A stretch of DNA of 64,000 bases, taken from contig JALMGJ010000002.1 of assembly GCA_023362775.1 (NCBI GenBank), positions 59,498,414 to 59,562,413 of the forward strand, in the 5' to 3' direction. The notes beneath the pieces are model-generated. The model was given only the letters and a program-made list of their open reading frames with translations, did not search any database and was not told where the DNA came from. This DNA is from Charina bottae (lineage: Eukaryota; Chordata; Lepidosauria; Squamata; Charinaidae). This document shows, piece after piece, positions 54,287-64,000 of the stretch (position 1 is its first letter; each line of letters begins with the position of its first letter). Made by a program: the position numbers and the translations under genes.

Positions 54287-54959
54287 ATATCTACTGTCAG
54301 TTTTGGTCAAAACTATGAATGAAATGTGGCCTTTGAGTTTAGATTTTTAGATCTGTGTGTAAAAATAGTGGGTTAATTTTTTTGGTAAGGTACAATGTTA
54401 TGAAGTCATTTTTTAAAATTTATGAATATTTACTGTTAGCAATCAGAAGCATTTAAGAAAACTTTATTCCTTATAAAATAAGTCATGCGGTGATAGGAAG
54501 AGCAGAATCTCTGTTGGTATCTAGCACTTAATTATCTTAGGAAACTAATGGTCAGGAGTAAAAAAAAAAAGAAAACCAAGCTTTTGTGCAATTCAGATAA
54601 TATGACTCAAGGTCAATTGGTTACCTCCAGTATAATTGAACAGTAGATCAAAAGCACAGGTAGATAAGTAGGCCAGTGAATGAGTTGTAATACTTCATAT
54701 ACTGTGTTTTAATAATTCATTACAGTGTTGCTCTTTCTTCCATGCAAGTAAAATAATCAGCAAGTAAAAAATTATCCTAGGTTTCTATTCAAACAATGCT
54801 ACACTAGCTGGAGTGCTTCATTTTTCAGCCATCTGTGGGCTGACTTATTTCCCATCAAGAGAAAACAATAAAATGGAATATCATAGACATTTGCTGACTT
54901 CAAAAGCCTTGCATATCACTGTGCTGATAACAAAAACCAAAACTTTATTTTAGTTAACC
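54287..54959. other. Intronic sequence, nothing recognised
   Basis: No feature supported. Confidence 0.45.
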
Positions 54960-54970
54960 TGGACAACCTT

Positions 54971-55069
54971 TGTTGTTGTTGTTGTTCAGTCATTTAGTCG
55001 CATCCGACTCTTCGTGACCTCATGGAACATAGCACGCCAGGCCTTCCTATCCTCCACTGTCTCCCGGAG
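54971..55069 (-). mobile_element. 99-bp BovB 3' tail insertion
   Basis: The reverse complement is only the last about 99 bp of BovB (CTCCGGGAGACAGTGGAGGA to GAACAACAACAAC). It is flanked by the exact 11-bp duplication tggacaacctt (54960-54970, 55070-55080). It is an independent, extremely 5'-truncated retrotransposition, not a deletion remnant. Confidence 0.92.
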
Positions 55070-55080
55070 TGGACAACCTT

Positions 55081-55904
55081 AAAATTAGCTTAAGGAAGAT
55101 AGAATGAAAATTGTTGTTCTGCAAGGCACATTGGAGATCTTTTGGCAAGACTGCTAGTGTAGCTCTTTGGAATTGAAGGTTATGTCTCCAGTGGGTCTGG
55201 TAGTTTATGATAACATTTTAAACATCCAGTTTAGAAGCGAGTTGAGGTTTTTAAGTTATGTTAGTAGACGCTTGTACATGCTTGGATAACATCCCATGCA
55301 ACTCCCTTTGACGCCTGTCTATCTTTGTAATAGGAGGTGACGCATCATACTTTAAGTATACATACAATGTTTCAAAGTTGTGTACTTAAAAATATAAAAA
55401 ATAAAAACACAAAACTTGGTATGCCTGGAAGAGCCAGAGAGTTATGTAGTCCATAACCAGAGAAAGATATTAAAGGAAGTACTTAAGGTTGCAGGGGGAA
55501 AGCTGCTGTGAGTGCAGAAGAAGATAAAAAGTTGAGATTTGGGTTTGAAGAAGATGACTTCAATGATGCAACGTACTGTATGTTACATCAGAAAGCTTGC
55601 AGCAGACTGCAAGAAAGGAAGGATTAGAAGTACAGGAGAATTTTAAGCAGCTTTCCAACTATCTGCTCCAAGTTCAGAGTTGGCCAAACTAATGCCCAAG
55701 ATTTCACTTAAATGCCCACTGCTCCTGCTTTCCCTAGCAAGGCAAAAATGCAAAATAAAAGTTTATAAGCTTTCTTTAAGCAAGATAATACTCATATCTT
55801 TAATGTACCAGTTTTAAAAAAAAACAGAATTATCTTTTCATTCATTTCACTTTTAGGTTCCGATATATAGATGACATTTTAGGAGGAGAGCTCCGTTCGT
55901 CTTT
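55081..55904. other. Intronic sequence, nothing recognised
   Basis: No feature supported. Confidence 0.45.
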
Positions 55905-56430
55905 GGTAGGCAAAAATCAGGAGTCTGGTAGTACCTTTTCCAACTAACACATTTTATTAAATGGCATAAACTTTTGTAATCTACAACTCAGGAGTTGCTA
56001 ACCTGATCTATGATTTAAACTGGCAGGTGGCGGGGAGGAGTGGAAGATGGTTGTGCAGATGCAGGTTACATGTGAGACACGTTATAAGTATCTTATCAAT
56101 TAACAATGATAAAATGTTAAAACCCGTTGTATTTATTGAGACATTTTGGGATAGTCTGAAACCATACTATGTATACAAGTTCAGCAATCCCTTGCTTTGT
56201 TGTGCTCTTAAAGCCCCCCTTTTTTCCAAAATGGTCACTTTGAGATCTGCAATAGAGTGTCCTGGGAGGATGAAATGCTCTGATATTTCTTTGTCCTTGT
56301 CTTCAGTCTAATGTCAAACTTGGGTCCATTAATTATTTTGTGAAAAGTTGTCCTGTTTCTCCTAGGTAGAATCTAGATTGCTGGCAGATGATGGCATGTA
56401 CCACATTAGAGGAAGAGCATGGTAATCTGG
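55905..56430 (-). mobile_element. Degenerate GIY-YIG retroelement (Penelope-like) 3' region
   Basis: Minus-strand translation with stops and shifts shows VHAIICQQSRFYLGETGQL, then HPPRTLYC/PGHSIADLKVTI and KCLNKYNGF. This is a GIY-YIG nuclease domain followed by its C-terminus. The 3' tail GAGTTGTAGATTAC..AAAAGTTTATGCC..AATAAAATGTGTTAGT belongs to a reptile repeat whose intact form has a CTGAAGA...CACGAAAG hammerhead-like core. Here that core is damaged. Confidence 0.55.
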
Positions 56431-56825
56431 GTAGATTTGTTGCAGGATCTGGTTTCCTCATTAGCATTGTTGTCCTGTTGTTTCTTGTTGCTTTTGGGAA
56501 CCTGCTTCAAGTTGGGTGGTTATACATACATGTCATGTGGTCTTACCAAATAAGCCAAATCCCCAAAACAGTTGTTTATGCATAGAAAGTGTTTAGTTTC
56601 TACAACCATTTACTTCCCCAAATCTTTTATTTGGATTAAAAGGGCTGGTATATTGGCCCATAAGATTTAGCAAATTTTTAACACTCTGAAGGTAAAATTG
56701 GACAGAGACATTCCACTTAGGGAAAGTAAACAGAACTGTAGTCCCAGTCCCTGTTCAAAATGAATATTGTGAGAAGATGTTCAGAGGTAAGGCAGAAACC
56801 TTAGTTAGGTTCAAGCAAAACACTG
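56431..56825. other. Intronic sequence, nothing recognised
   Basis: No feature supported; the left part could extend the GIY-YIG element. Confidence 0.4.
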
Positions 56826-56834
56826 AGGTTTGCA

Positions 56835-58647
56835 ACTTCCGGTGGGGACATGGCGGACTGAGCAGCTGTGCCCACGGGCTCTGCGAGCGGAACTGACAAT
56901 GTGGCAATTTTTGGGGGGCTCAGGCAGGTTTTCCTCAAGCCCAGGAGTGTTCTCCGGATGAAGGAAAACACCAGGAATCACCCCATCTGCCCTCCAGACG
57001 GCTGCTTGCAGCCAGAAGATCGCAAACAGCGTTTCACGTTCTACTGGTAAGAGCTAGCTGGGAGGCTGGGAGGTCACCATTTTCCAAGCCACGCTGTAAC
57101 CTTAAAGGGAGGTTTAACCGGCCACTCCATTTCTAAATCACCAAATTTATATATTTTTTAAAGTATGCATACCCTAAGAGAGGCTTTCTACAGCAAGGAG
57201 AAGCAGGCTGTCTTGGTGCTTATCATTATTTTTGGGATTACATTTTTTAAAAAAAATCTCTTTAAGTTTTGGAATTCGTTTCCCTTCCAAATATGAAGGA
57301 CGATTGATAATAAATAATTGTCTTCCTGTTATTATTTTGGTATTAAATTTGAAGATATTAGCATTTTCCTACACAATGAATCAGCTGATTTAAACCTTCA
57401 GCTTTCTGTTTCTACTTTTCCTTGGGAACTGTCTGTTTATCTCACTTTCACTTTGTGTAAACATACTTTGGAACTTTTTCATATCTTCGACTTTCACTAG
57501 TTAAGCTCCTAGGGAGCGGCCATAATGGCCATAATCTACTGCGTGAGACATGGAAGATTTTAAACAGATCTTTTCTGACTCCTATCAAGTTTTTATGCAA
57601 GACATTCAGGACATTGTGGAAAATATGAGTTTTATAATGTGTCATTTGGTTGGGGATGTAGTGGATGAAATTGAGGAATTTAACAGTGATAGAAATGTCC
57701 CTTCTAAGAATGAGATTGGGATTTCTGTTGAGATGCTGGATGAAGATTGGATAGTTGAGTTGGAGAAATTCAATGGAGAGTGGGATCTGCAAGCAAGAAG
57801 TAAAATTGAATTTTTGGTGAAATGCCATGAAAAAGAAGGGCTCATTATGTATGGGAGGTTTTCTGAAGAGAAGTTGGAATTTTTGAGGGGGGAAGTTGGG
57901 CTGTTTTATTTTTTCAAGAGAAAAGCTCTGTGCACATTGTGGGGATATGTAAATGCTTTGGTTTATTTTGAAGTGGGATAAGGGTTAAATAATGTTTATC
58001 CAGATCGCTTTTAGGGTTTGACTGATGTTACTTGTTTTTAAGGATATGGATTAAGACTATTAGGGTATAAAAATGTTTATTTGAATGGTTCTAAGAATTT
58101 GATTTAAGGTCATTGTTTCGAATTGCTTTTCTTTTTTGGGGTTTATTAAGATTAAGATTATTAAAACTGTTGTATTATTTAGTAGAATGGGAGACAATTT
58201 ATGTGCTTTTTAGTTTGACTTTTATTATAGTAGACAGAAATGTATAGAATAGTAGTAGGAAGGGAAAAACTAAATAAGTGTTATTTTTTTTGGGGGGGGG
58301 AGTTGTTTAGGAAGTTCATATGATTTTTTTCTCTTTATGTTAATTTAAGGGGAGGGAGTAACTGTACTTAGTGATTTTTATAATGTACCAAAGTGGAATG
58401 ATTTATAGAAATAATGTGGTTTGGGTTTAATATAGAGTAAGAGATTGATTATGGAAAATTTTTGTATATCCTTGCTGTTAAAAGTTGGAAGTCGCATCTT
58501 TCTGTAATGTTGTAAAAAAAAGTTTTCTTTTGTGTTTTCACACCTTTTTAGTTTTTCTTCCCTTTTTTTGTAGTTTTTGTTTTTTCGTAGCTTTTCTCTT
58601 TCTCTTTAAACTTAATAAAATTCATAATAAAAACAAAAACAAAACAC
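56835..58647 (+). mobile_element. L1-like element with its own 5' end but no ORF2 (1813 bp)
   Basis: It starts ACTTCCGGTGGGGACATGG, the style of an L1 5' UTR (CpG-bearing, GGCGGAC), and carries one open frame. It ends in an L1-type 3' UTR (TTTCTCTTTAAACTTAATAAA and an A-rich tail). The 9-bp duplication aggtttgca lies at 56826-56834 and 58648-58656. There is no RT or endonuclease. It is either an internally deleted L1 or a non-autonomous HAL1-like derivative. Confidence 0.6.
57550..57981 (+). CDS. Orphan 143-codon ORF inside the L1-like element
   Basis: Starts MEDFKQIFSDSYQVFMQDIQ and is acidic in its first half (many Glu/Asp, heptad-like spacing). It ends in an aromatic, less charged stretch (GLFYFFKRKALC). 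I do not recognise a domain. Position after an L1-like 5' UTR suggests a remnant or variant of L1 ORF1, but the RRM and C-terminal domain motifs of ORF1p are not visible. It could also be a chance frame in A/G-rich DNA. Confidence 0.35.
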   Translation: MEDFKQIFSDSYQVFMQDIQDIVENMSFIMCHLVGDVVDEIEEFNSDRNVPSKNEIGISVEMLDEDWIVELEKFNGEWDLQARSKIEFLVKCHEKEGLIMYGRFSEEKLEFLRGEVGLFYFFKRKALCTLWGYVNALVYFEVG

Positions 58648-58656
58648 AGGTTTGCA

Positions 58657-59385
58657 GGAAGACAAACGTGAAATGGAGACATGGCACAGACTACTTGTAA
58701 CACCACATCTGCATGTACATCATCATTTACTTTCCCAGCCTAATGCAGGATAATCTCTAAATTGAGCACTTTGTGGTTTCAGTGAAAATGAGAGGTTTCC
58801 GGATTTTGCATTGGAAACGGTCATCAATGAAAATATAAAGAGAAAAAAAAGGTAAACATTATATGAAAACAGTAGCTTCCATCCAAATCAAAACAGCATA
58901 ATTGGCTGCAAAGTTGGAAATTGCACTGGACAAAAATAGCTTGGAGATTTAACTTCTGCACCTGTGTCAGTACTCCATGGCTGTTTTTTTTAAAAGTCAG
59001 CCCCATTATCATAGCACCATCATGTCATATTCACACTTTTAAGAAATATAGTGCTGTTTCAACTGTTTTACAGTTATATACATCAAATTCCAGGACATGT
59101 CATTTGGCATAGAGTGTTGCAACTGCAGTTGGAACTGGTTCTGTTGTTGTGACAAAATGCCATTAACAGACAGTAGATGTACAGTTCAAAATGACAGAAT
59201 GATGTCTTGCAGAATTTACAGTTGCCAAAACCTATTGCATCATATTATTCATTGTGTTTCGTAGATGTTGAGTATGGAGTTCTTGGACGGTTTCTTGCTT
59301 TTATGTGTTCCTCCAATATGGAATAAAATTTCTGATGAATATCACATTTTTAAGGAAATAGATTTTGTTATGTCTGTCCTTGTAT
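58657..59385. other. Intronic sequence, nothing recognised
   Basis: No feature supported. Confidence 0.45.
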
Positions 59386-59515
59386 ACAGGTTGTCCTTGC
59401 TTACCAACCATTCATTTAGCAACTGTTCAAAGTGATGAATAAGGAGACTTACAGTCGGTCTTCAAAGCAGTTGAGGCAGCTGGCCAGTATATGAATAGTT
59501 GAAAATAAATAAACG
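59386..59515. mobile_element. Squamate DNA-transposon remnant (TTGTCCTTGCTTACCAACCA type)
   Basis: ACAGGTTGTCCTTGCTTACC, CATTTAGCAACTGTTCAAAG and TTACAGTCGGTCTTCAAA resemble the ends of the common squamate MITE (GTCCTCGACTTACGACC...). No duplication found. Confidence 0.45.
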
Positions 59516-60529
59516 AGTAAAGTTGCCCTTGATATTTGCTAGAACATCAGAGTGAACAACAGTATTGAATCTGTAGGTTGTGGTTAAAGAGGCAGGGGTT
59601 TCTTACTTGAAAAGGCATGTTCAAGATCCTCATCCATTTGTTTCTTTTTGAAACAAAAAAGAAAAACAAAATCCCAAGTTTCTAGTTTTTCTTCTAGCTT
59701 TTTAAATTGTGCAGGCAGTACTTTATTGAGTGAGGATTTCTCCGAATTCTAAGATTTCAGTGTCATTCCTGTACTCAGTAGGTGGAAGCAAGTGTTGCTG
59801 TAGTTATTGCAGTTTTCAAGTATAATTATTGTACTTTGAAATCATCCAGCAAATGTAGGAAGTGAAAATATTCTCCATTTTTCTGGCAGACGTATATTGC
59901 TGTTATGTACTTTCAAAAGCCTTTCCTTATTCTTCAACTGTTCAGCTACCTTTTCATTCTCTCTCCTGTCACTACCGATTTTTCTGCTTTCAACCCCAAG
60001 CAAGTGAATGGAAAATAGATGTTGTTACCAAACTGAACTGAATATTTTTAGATTTGGGTTTGTTTGTTTTTTTGCTTAATCAATTTCTGATTTTACAGAC
60101 CATAAATTCTTTCCTTGATGCATTATCATCTTTTATGGCTGAGAAGGCTGCGGGCATTATGTGGGAAACAGGGAGGGTACTGCAATCGCCATCTTCATCT
60201 GCCCAGAATGCCTCTGAATAGCTTTAGATGCATTATTGGTAATTAAGAAAGCAAACTTGTAGCTACCTTATTCAATATAGTTATTCAGACTGCCAGGTTA
60301 TAAACCAAAATTATTATATTAAAACAAAACAAAACTGGTATTAGCAATCATAGGCTTCCATACTGAAGTCTATACATATAGTATATGAGTCCCAGTAGTT
60401 GGATGAATAAATAAGTTGCAAGGAGTTACACAGAAAATTAAGACCTGGCTGATAGCTCAGAAACAGATGTTTCAACTACTATTTTTCCTTCCTTAGGCCT
60501 TCAGATGCTAACACAAACATATAGATAAA
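59516..60529. other. Intronic sequence, nothing recognised
   Basis: No feature supported. Confidence 0.45.
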
Positions 60530-60753
60530 GAGTTAGTGTAATGGTTAAGGCACTAGGCTAGAAACTGGGAGACTGAGTTCTAGGCCTGTGTTATGCACAA
60601 AGCCAGCTGGGTGACCTTGGGCAAGTCCCTGTCTCTCAGCCTTAGGAAGGAGGCAATAGCAACCACTTCTGAAAATCTTGCCAAGAAAACTTTAGGGACT
60701 AGTCCAGGCAGTTGCTAGGAGTCAACATTGACTTGAAGGCACCAAAAAACAAA
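60530..60753 (+). mobile_element. tRNA/CORE-like SINE
   Basis: A box in TAGTGTAATGGTTAAGGC, a weakened B box GTTCTAGGCC, the core GCCAGCTGGGTGACCTTGGGC and the end GGAGTCAACATTGACTTGAAGGCAC. Same subfamily as 3559. Confidence 0.8.
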
Positions 60754-60925
60754 ACACTCTATGCTGTTACATCATTCTGCTGTCATGGTTCTCACATGAG
60801 ACAATTATAGGTAATTGGAGACCATGAAATTCAGGATACATTTCAGATTTGAGAGGCCCAGTATGTTTACATAAAATGCATTTGGCAGTGCTTATTTATA
60901 CTGTATATATCAAATGCCTCCAGGT

Positions 60926-61282
60926 TAGGCTGGCCATATTTCCTTGAGACTAGAACGGGACATTGGGATGGCAAAATGGGACAGGGTCTTATGTAATATT
61001 CCATATTCATGAAAAAGACGGGTCCCCGGTCCACGCGATTGGCTCCCATCTGCAAACCCCGCCCCCCCGGTCCCTCCTTTGCCATGCACTGATATGCGGG
61101 AGGGCTTCCTCTTCCAGGCTGCCTCCAAGCGGCAGCTCCGGCTCAGATCCTCCTTCTGCGCCATTCCCGCCGGGTTTTAAAAATGGGACAAAATTGAGAT
61201 TTTTATCAAAACGACGGGACGGTTGAAAAATGCTAAAAAAAATGGGACTGTCCCATTCAAAATGGGACGTATGGTCAGCCTA
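60926..61282. mobile_element. hAT-type MITE, short relative of the 34.8 kb element (357 bp)
   Basis: The termini TAGGCTGGCCATA / TATGGTCAGCCTA are flanked by the exact 8-bp duplication ctccaggt (60918-60925, 61283-61290). The right end inverted matches the left end of the 34810 element (TAGGCTGACCATACGTCCC, ACGGGAC repeats). One CCAAT/GC-box unit lies at 61033-61070. Confidence 0.92.
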
Positions 61283-61290
61283 CTCCAGGT

Positions 61291-62529
61291 TGATGTAGGG
61301 TAGGATCCTGAAAATCACGACATTTTGTGCAATCTAAAAATCCAGTTAAAACTTTGAATAATGTTTTTGTTGCATTAAAATTGATTGAAATTGCGTTCCT
61401 GCAAAAATAATGTCTTTGTGATTACATGTAGTTCATACTTTTAGTCTAATAGTAGAGTATTGTAAAACAGAATTGGAAGCAGGCTTCTTCTTAGAAGACC
61501 ACTGTGACATATGTTTGAATAGTATGTATTACTGCTGTTATCAAGATGACTGCATTGAAAATATAGCTTCAACATATTATTTCATTGTGCTATGGGTAGT
61601 TATTTAAACCCATCAATTTACAAAAAGCAATTTATTCTTTTTCTCATGCTGTTAAAGCAAATTGGGATGTAATTAGATTTATATACTGAATAATCTCATT
61701 TGCATATCCAATTAATTCTTCCTTTTTTAATTTGCTAAGCTTGAATTCACGTTAGTGGTAAAAATAATATTTAAATTATCAAGGACTCAGCCTACCTTTT
61801 TTATAATTCAGTCAAGTTGTGTCATTCAAAATTGATTCTGATTTTCCTTTTCCTCCTTTTCTTTCTAAATCTTGAAAGCTATTATACAATAAGTGAAATT
61901 AATTTAAAAAATTAAAGGAGTTATTTAACCTGACCCAAACTAATGTATTATAAATTCTATTATTTAAATCATCATCTTTTATGTAATTATAATTCAAGTA
62001 TATAACAAGGCTCATTTTATTTAACAAATGTAATGTTCAAACTGACAATTTTTATGTTGCAAATTGTATTACATATTTTTCACATACAAAACTTGTATTA
62101 GTAATACATTTCATAACAGTGATCTTTTACACTTAAAAACAGAAAAAGTTTAGAGCTGTTCTATTATCTCATCCTATCTGCCCCATGTTTTTATCAAAGT
62201 CAGGGAGAAATCCATTGAATTTATTGGTTCAGCTGCATTTGAAGATGTTCCAGTATCAGTAAATAAAAGTTTAGTAGCTTCTTCAGTATAAGATTGAAAA
62301 GATCAGTTTAGATCCCCATAGTCTATAATAATAATTTGCATGGTAGCTAGATGCTAATAGATCTAACTCTGTTGCACCTAACTGATTAAAGTAAGTAAGT
62401 ACACATCCTCCAATTTTTTTCTTCATCAGAGGAAATGTAACTTCTTAGATTTGTCACCTTTTTTAAATTGCTTAAAGTTTTATTTCACAGTTTAATTCTG
62501 AACATATAGCTGATTAATTTTTAAAATAA
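61291..62529. other. AT-rich intronic sequence, possible conserved block
   Basis: No transposon recognised. Around 61620-61780 there are octamer (ATTTGCAT) and homeodomain-like (TAATTA, CAATTAATTC) motifs close together in non-repetitive DNA. Confidence 0.35.
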
Positions 62530-62990
62530 TTTTTTTGAAGTTTTTAGTAAACATAGTAAAAACTAATACAAACTAAACTAGGAGGTAAAAGAAAAGTAAA
62601 AGAAAAGTTCAGAAGGTGCAGGGAAAAGAAAAAAAGGGGAAAAAGTAGAAAAGAAAAAGAAAAAAAGAAAAAGACAATAATAAAGAAGTGACTTCCAACC
62701 TTCATCACACCAAGCATAAGCTAATATAATAACTTTTCGCCCTCTTTTAAAATTACAAATAAGAAAACTCTTCTTCCCATAGCCTAGCTTTTATCTATGT
62801 GCAATCCACAAATCATCATCTTTTTAGTCTTGGTTCAGCAAAAAGTCCATTAGGAGTTACCAGAAATATCAAGCAAATAGTTTATCCCTGATCAAATACT
62901 CCAACTTTATATTCCTTCTTTTTGCTCTTCACAATCTTCACAATTTGTTTCTGTTGCCTTTTCCTCAGGTGCTAATCATGATACAGATAT
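62530..62990 (-). mobile_element. L1 LINE 3' region, minus strand
   Basis: The reverse complement ends in a long pyrimidine-rich 3' UTR (CTTTTTC runs, seen as AAAAGAAAA on +). It has GAAGGTTGGAAGTCACTTC upstream, like the L1 tails at 29.5 and 58.5 kb. Boundaries are approximate. Confidence 0.5.
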
Positions 62991-63944
62991 CCTTTGAGTG
63001 GAACTTCTTGGCAAGTAAAGTAATAAGGAATATGGAGCTTCCTAAATGGTAAGGTTGTGTTGAGATCCAGATTTAAGGGCAAAATGTCATTTTGAACACA
63101 CATGGGTACTCACATAGCACCTGTGGGGAATCAGGAAAAGATGTGAGACCAGAAAAAGGCACGGATTCTTTTTGTGTTCCTGACAGGGGTGCCTGCTAGC
63201 CCACATACACTTTGAATCCCATTTTGCTCTTCAAATCTGAAACTCTGCACAGCTCAAATAAATAAATAACTCAAGGCAAACAGAACAACCTACCCTTGGC
63301 AGATATCTCCAAACCTCCCTTCAGGCAACAGTATAGAACAGAAAGAAGAATGGTGTTTTCACCCAAAAAATAAATCCATCCCATTGTTTCAGTGGAAATA
63401 AATATTTTAATTAAACTAGACCTAGGAATGGCATAAGTCCACTGGTGGTTTGCAGAATGTCTAGAAATTAAAAATTCTCTCATTCCAACTCTCCTCTCTT
63501 CTTTATTCTGATGTTCAAGTGGAGCCAGTCACAAAGATTTCTACAGAAACTCTGGAGACAGGAACCTGAGAAGGAATCTTGTCAGAATATTCTTGGCAAG
63601 CTCTGTCAGTATTTAGGAGTCTCTTGAAAGTAATTAATGTTGAGATACTGCAGCTAGTTCTTTTAAGTAACCACCAACAGCTATCTATAATGATAAAGAT
63701 TTGGAAGTGATCATTTATGGAATTGTACAAGTATCTTTCCCATTTAGTACCCTAGATATTTTTATATCCTGTTTTTACTGCATTGAAACAATGATAAAAT
63801 GGGGTCAAACAGAACATTATCTCAAGATAAATTCTAGCACGGAAGGTTTTATTATTTCCTTAGTTTTAGGCTTCATGTTTTGTCAAATTACAAATGTAAT
63901 TCCTCCTAAACTTGGTTTCAATGGACTAGAGCAACTGTAGTCCA
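62991..63944. other. Intronic sequence, nothing recognised
   Basis: No feature supported. Confidence 0.45.
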
Positions 63945-63946
63945 AC

Positions 63947-64000
63947 ATAAGAACAGAAGCAGTGCTCTGCTGGATCAGACCCACAGCCCATCTAGTCCAG
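63947..64000 (+). mobile_element. Start of a common reptile interspersed repeat, cut by the window edge
   Basis: AACATAAGAACAGAAGCAGT...CTGGATCAGACCCACAGCCC matches the opening of a widespread amniote repeat (AAGAACATAAGAA...CTGGATCAGACC). I cannot name its class; it continues outside the window. Confidence 0.4.

Overview
The window is vertebrate nuclear DNA from a squamate reptile (lizard or snake). The strongest evidence is the repeat content: Sauria SINEs with BovB-like 3' tails, a nearly intact BovB LINE, and CR1, L2-like, R4-like, RTE-like and L1 LINEs. Also present are Penelope-like elements with hammerhead motifs, many hAT MITEs, a Helitron and a Tc1/mariner end. Nothing looks bacterial or episomal.

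Only one piece of host gene was found. It is a + strand exon at 32305-32448 containing the start codon and signal peptide of contactin-4 (CNTN4), an axonal Ig/fibronectin adhesion protein. It has a 3' splice site before it and a phase-1 donor after it. The window is therefore best read as about 32 kb of upstream intron, one small exon and about 31 kb of downstream intron. The stretch 29.87-33.72 kb around the exon is nearly free of recognisable transposons, unlike the rest.

Layout by region. 0-11 kb: L2 LINE, Sauria SINE, CR1 with nested SINE, L2 tail, L1 with a solo LTR inside it, CR1, and an R4-like LINE with a hAT MITE inside it. 12.3-13.1 kb: a non-autonomous Helitron. 14.7 kb: a hAT MITE carrying a CCAAT/GC-box minisatellite. 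15.7-16.5 kb: an RTE-like LINE tail. 18.7-19.6 kb: a SINE split by a solo LTR. 21.9-24.8 kb: three hAT MITEs of one family. 26-30 kb: L2, SINE, BovB and L1 pieces. 34.8-36.2 kb: a 1.43 kb hAT with CpG-rich cargo. 37.5-38.0 kb: a Penelope-like 3' end with a ribozyme. 38.2-41.0 kb: BovB. 42.3 kb: a hAT MITE. 43.5-47.0 kb: a fossil CR1 containing a Penelope-like palindrome, a hAT-like insert and a Sauria SINE. 47.1-48.0 kb: a Penelope-like copy with a GIY-YIG ORF. 48.5-54.3 kb: R4 pieces, Tc1, microsatellite, Sauria SINE and two hAT MITEs. 55-61.3 kb: a 99-bp BovB insertion, a GIY-YIG element, a 1.8 kb L1-like element, a SINE and a second copy of the TAGGCTGACC hAT.

Many insertions keep exact target-site duplications, so boundaries and relative ages can be read directly. 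The autonomous/parasite pairs are visible side by side (BovB with Sauria SINE, L2-like LINE with CORE-type SINE). The less expected signals are four Penelope-like pieces with hammerhead motifs, a strong central-TA bias in hAT target duplications, and a CCAAT+GC-box module shared by two hAT families with different termini.
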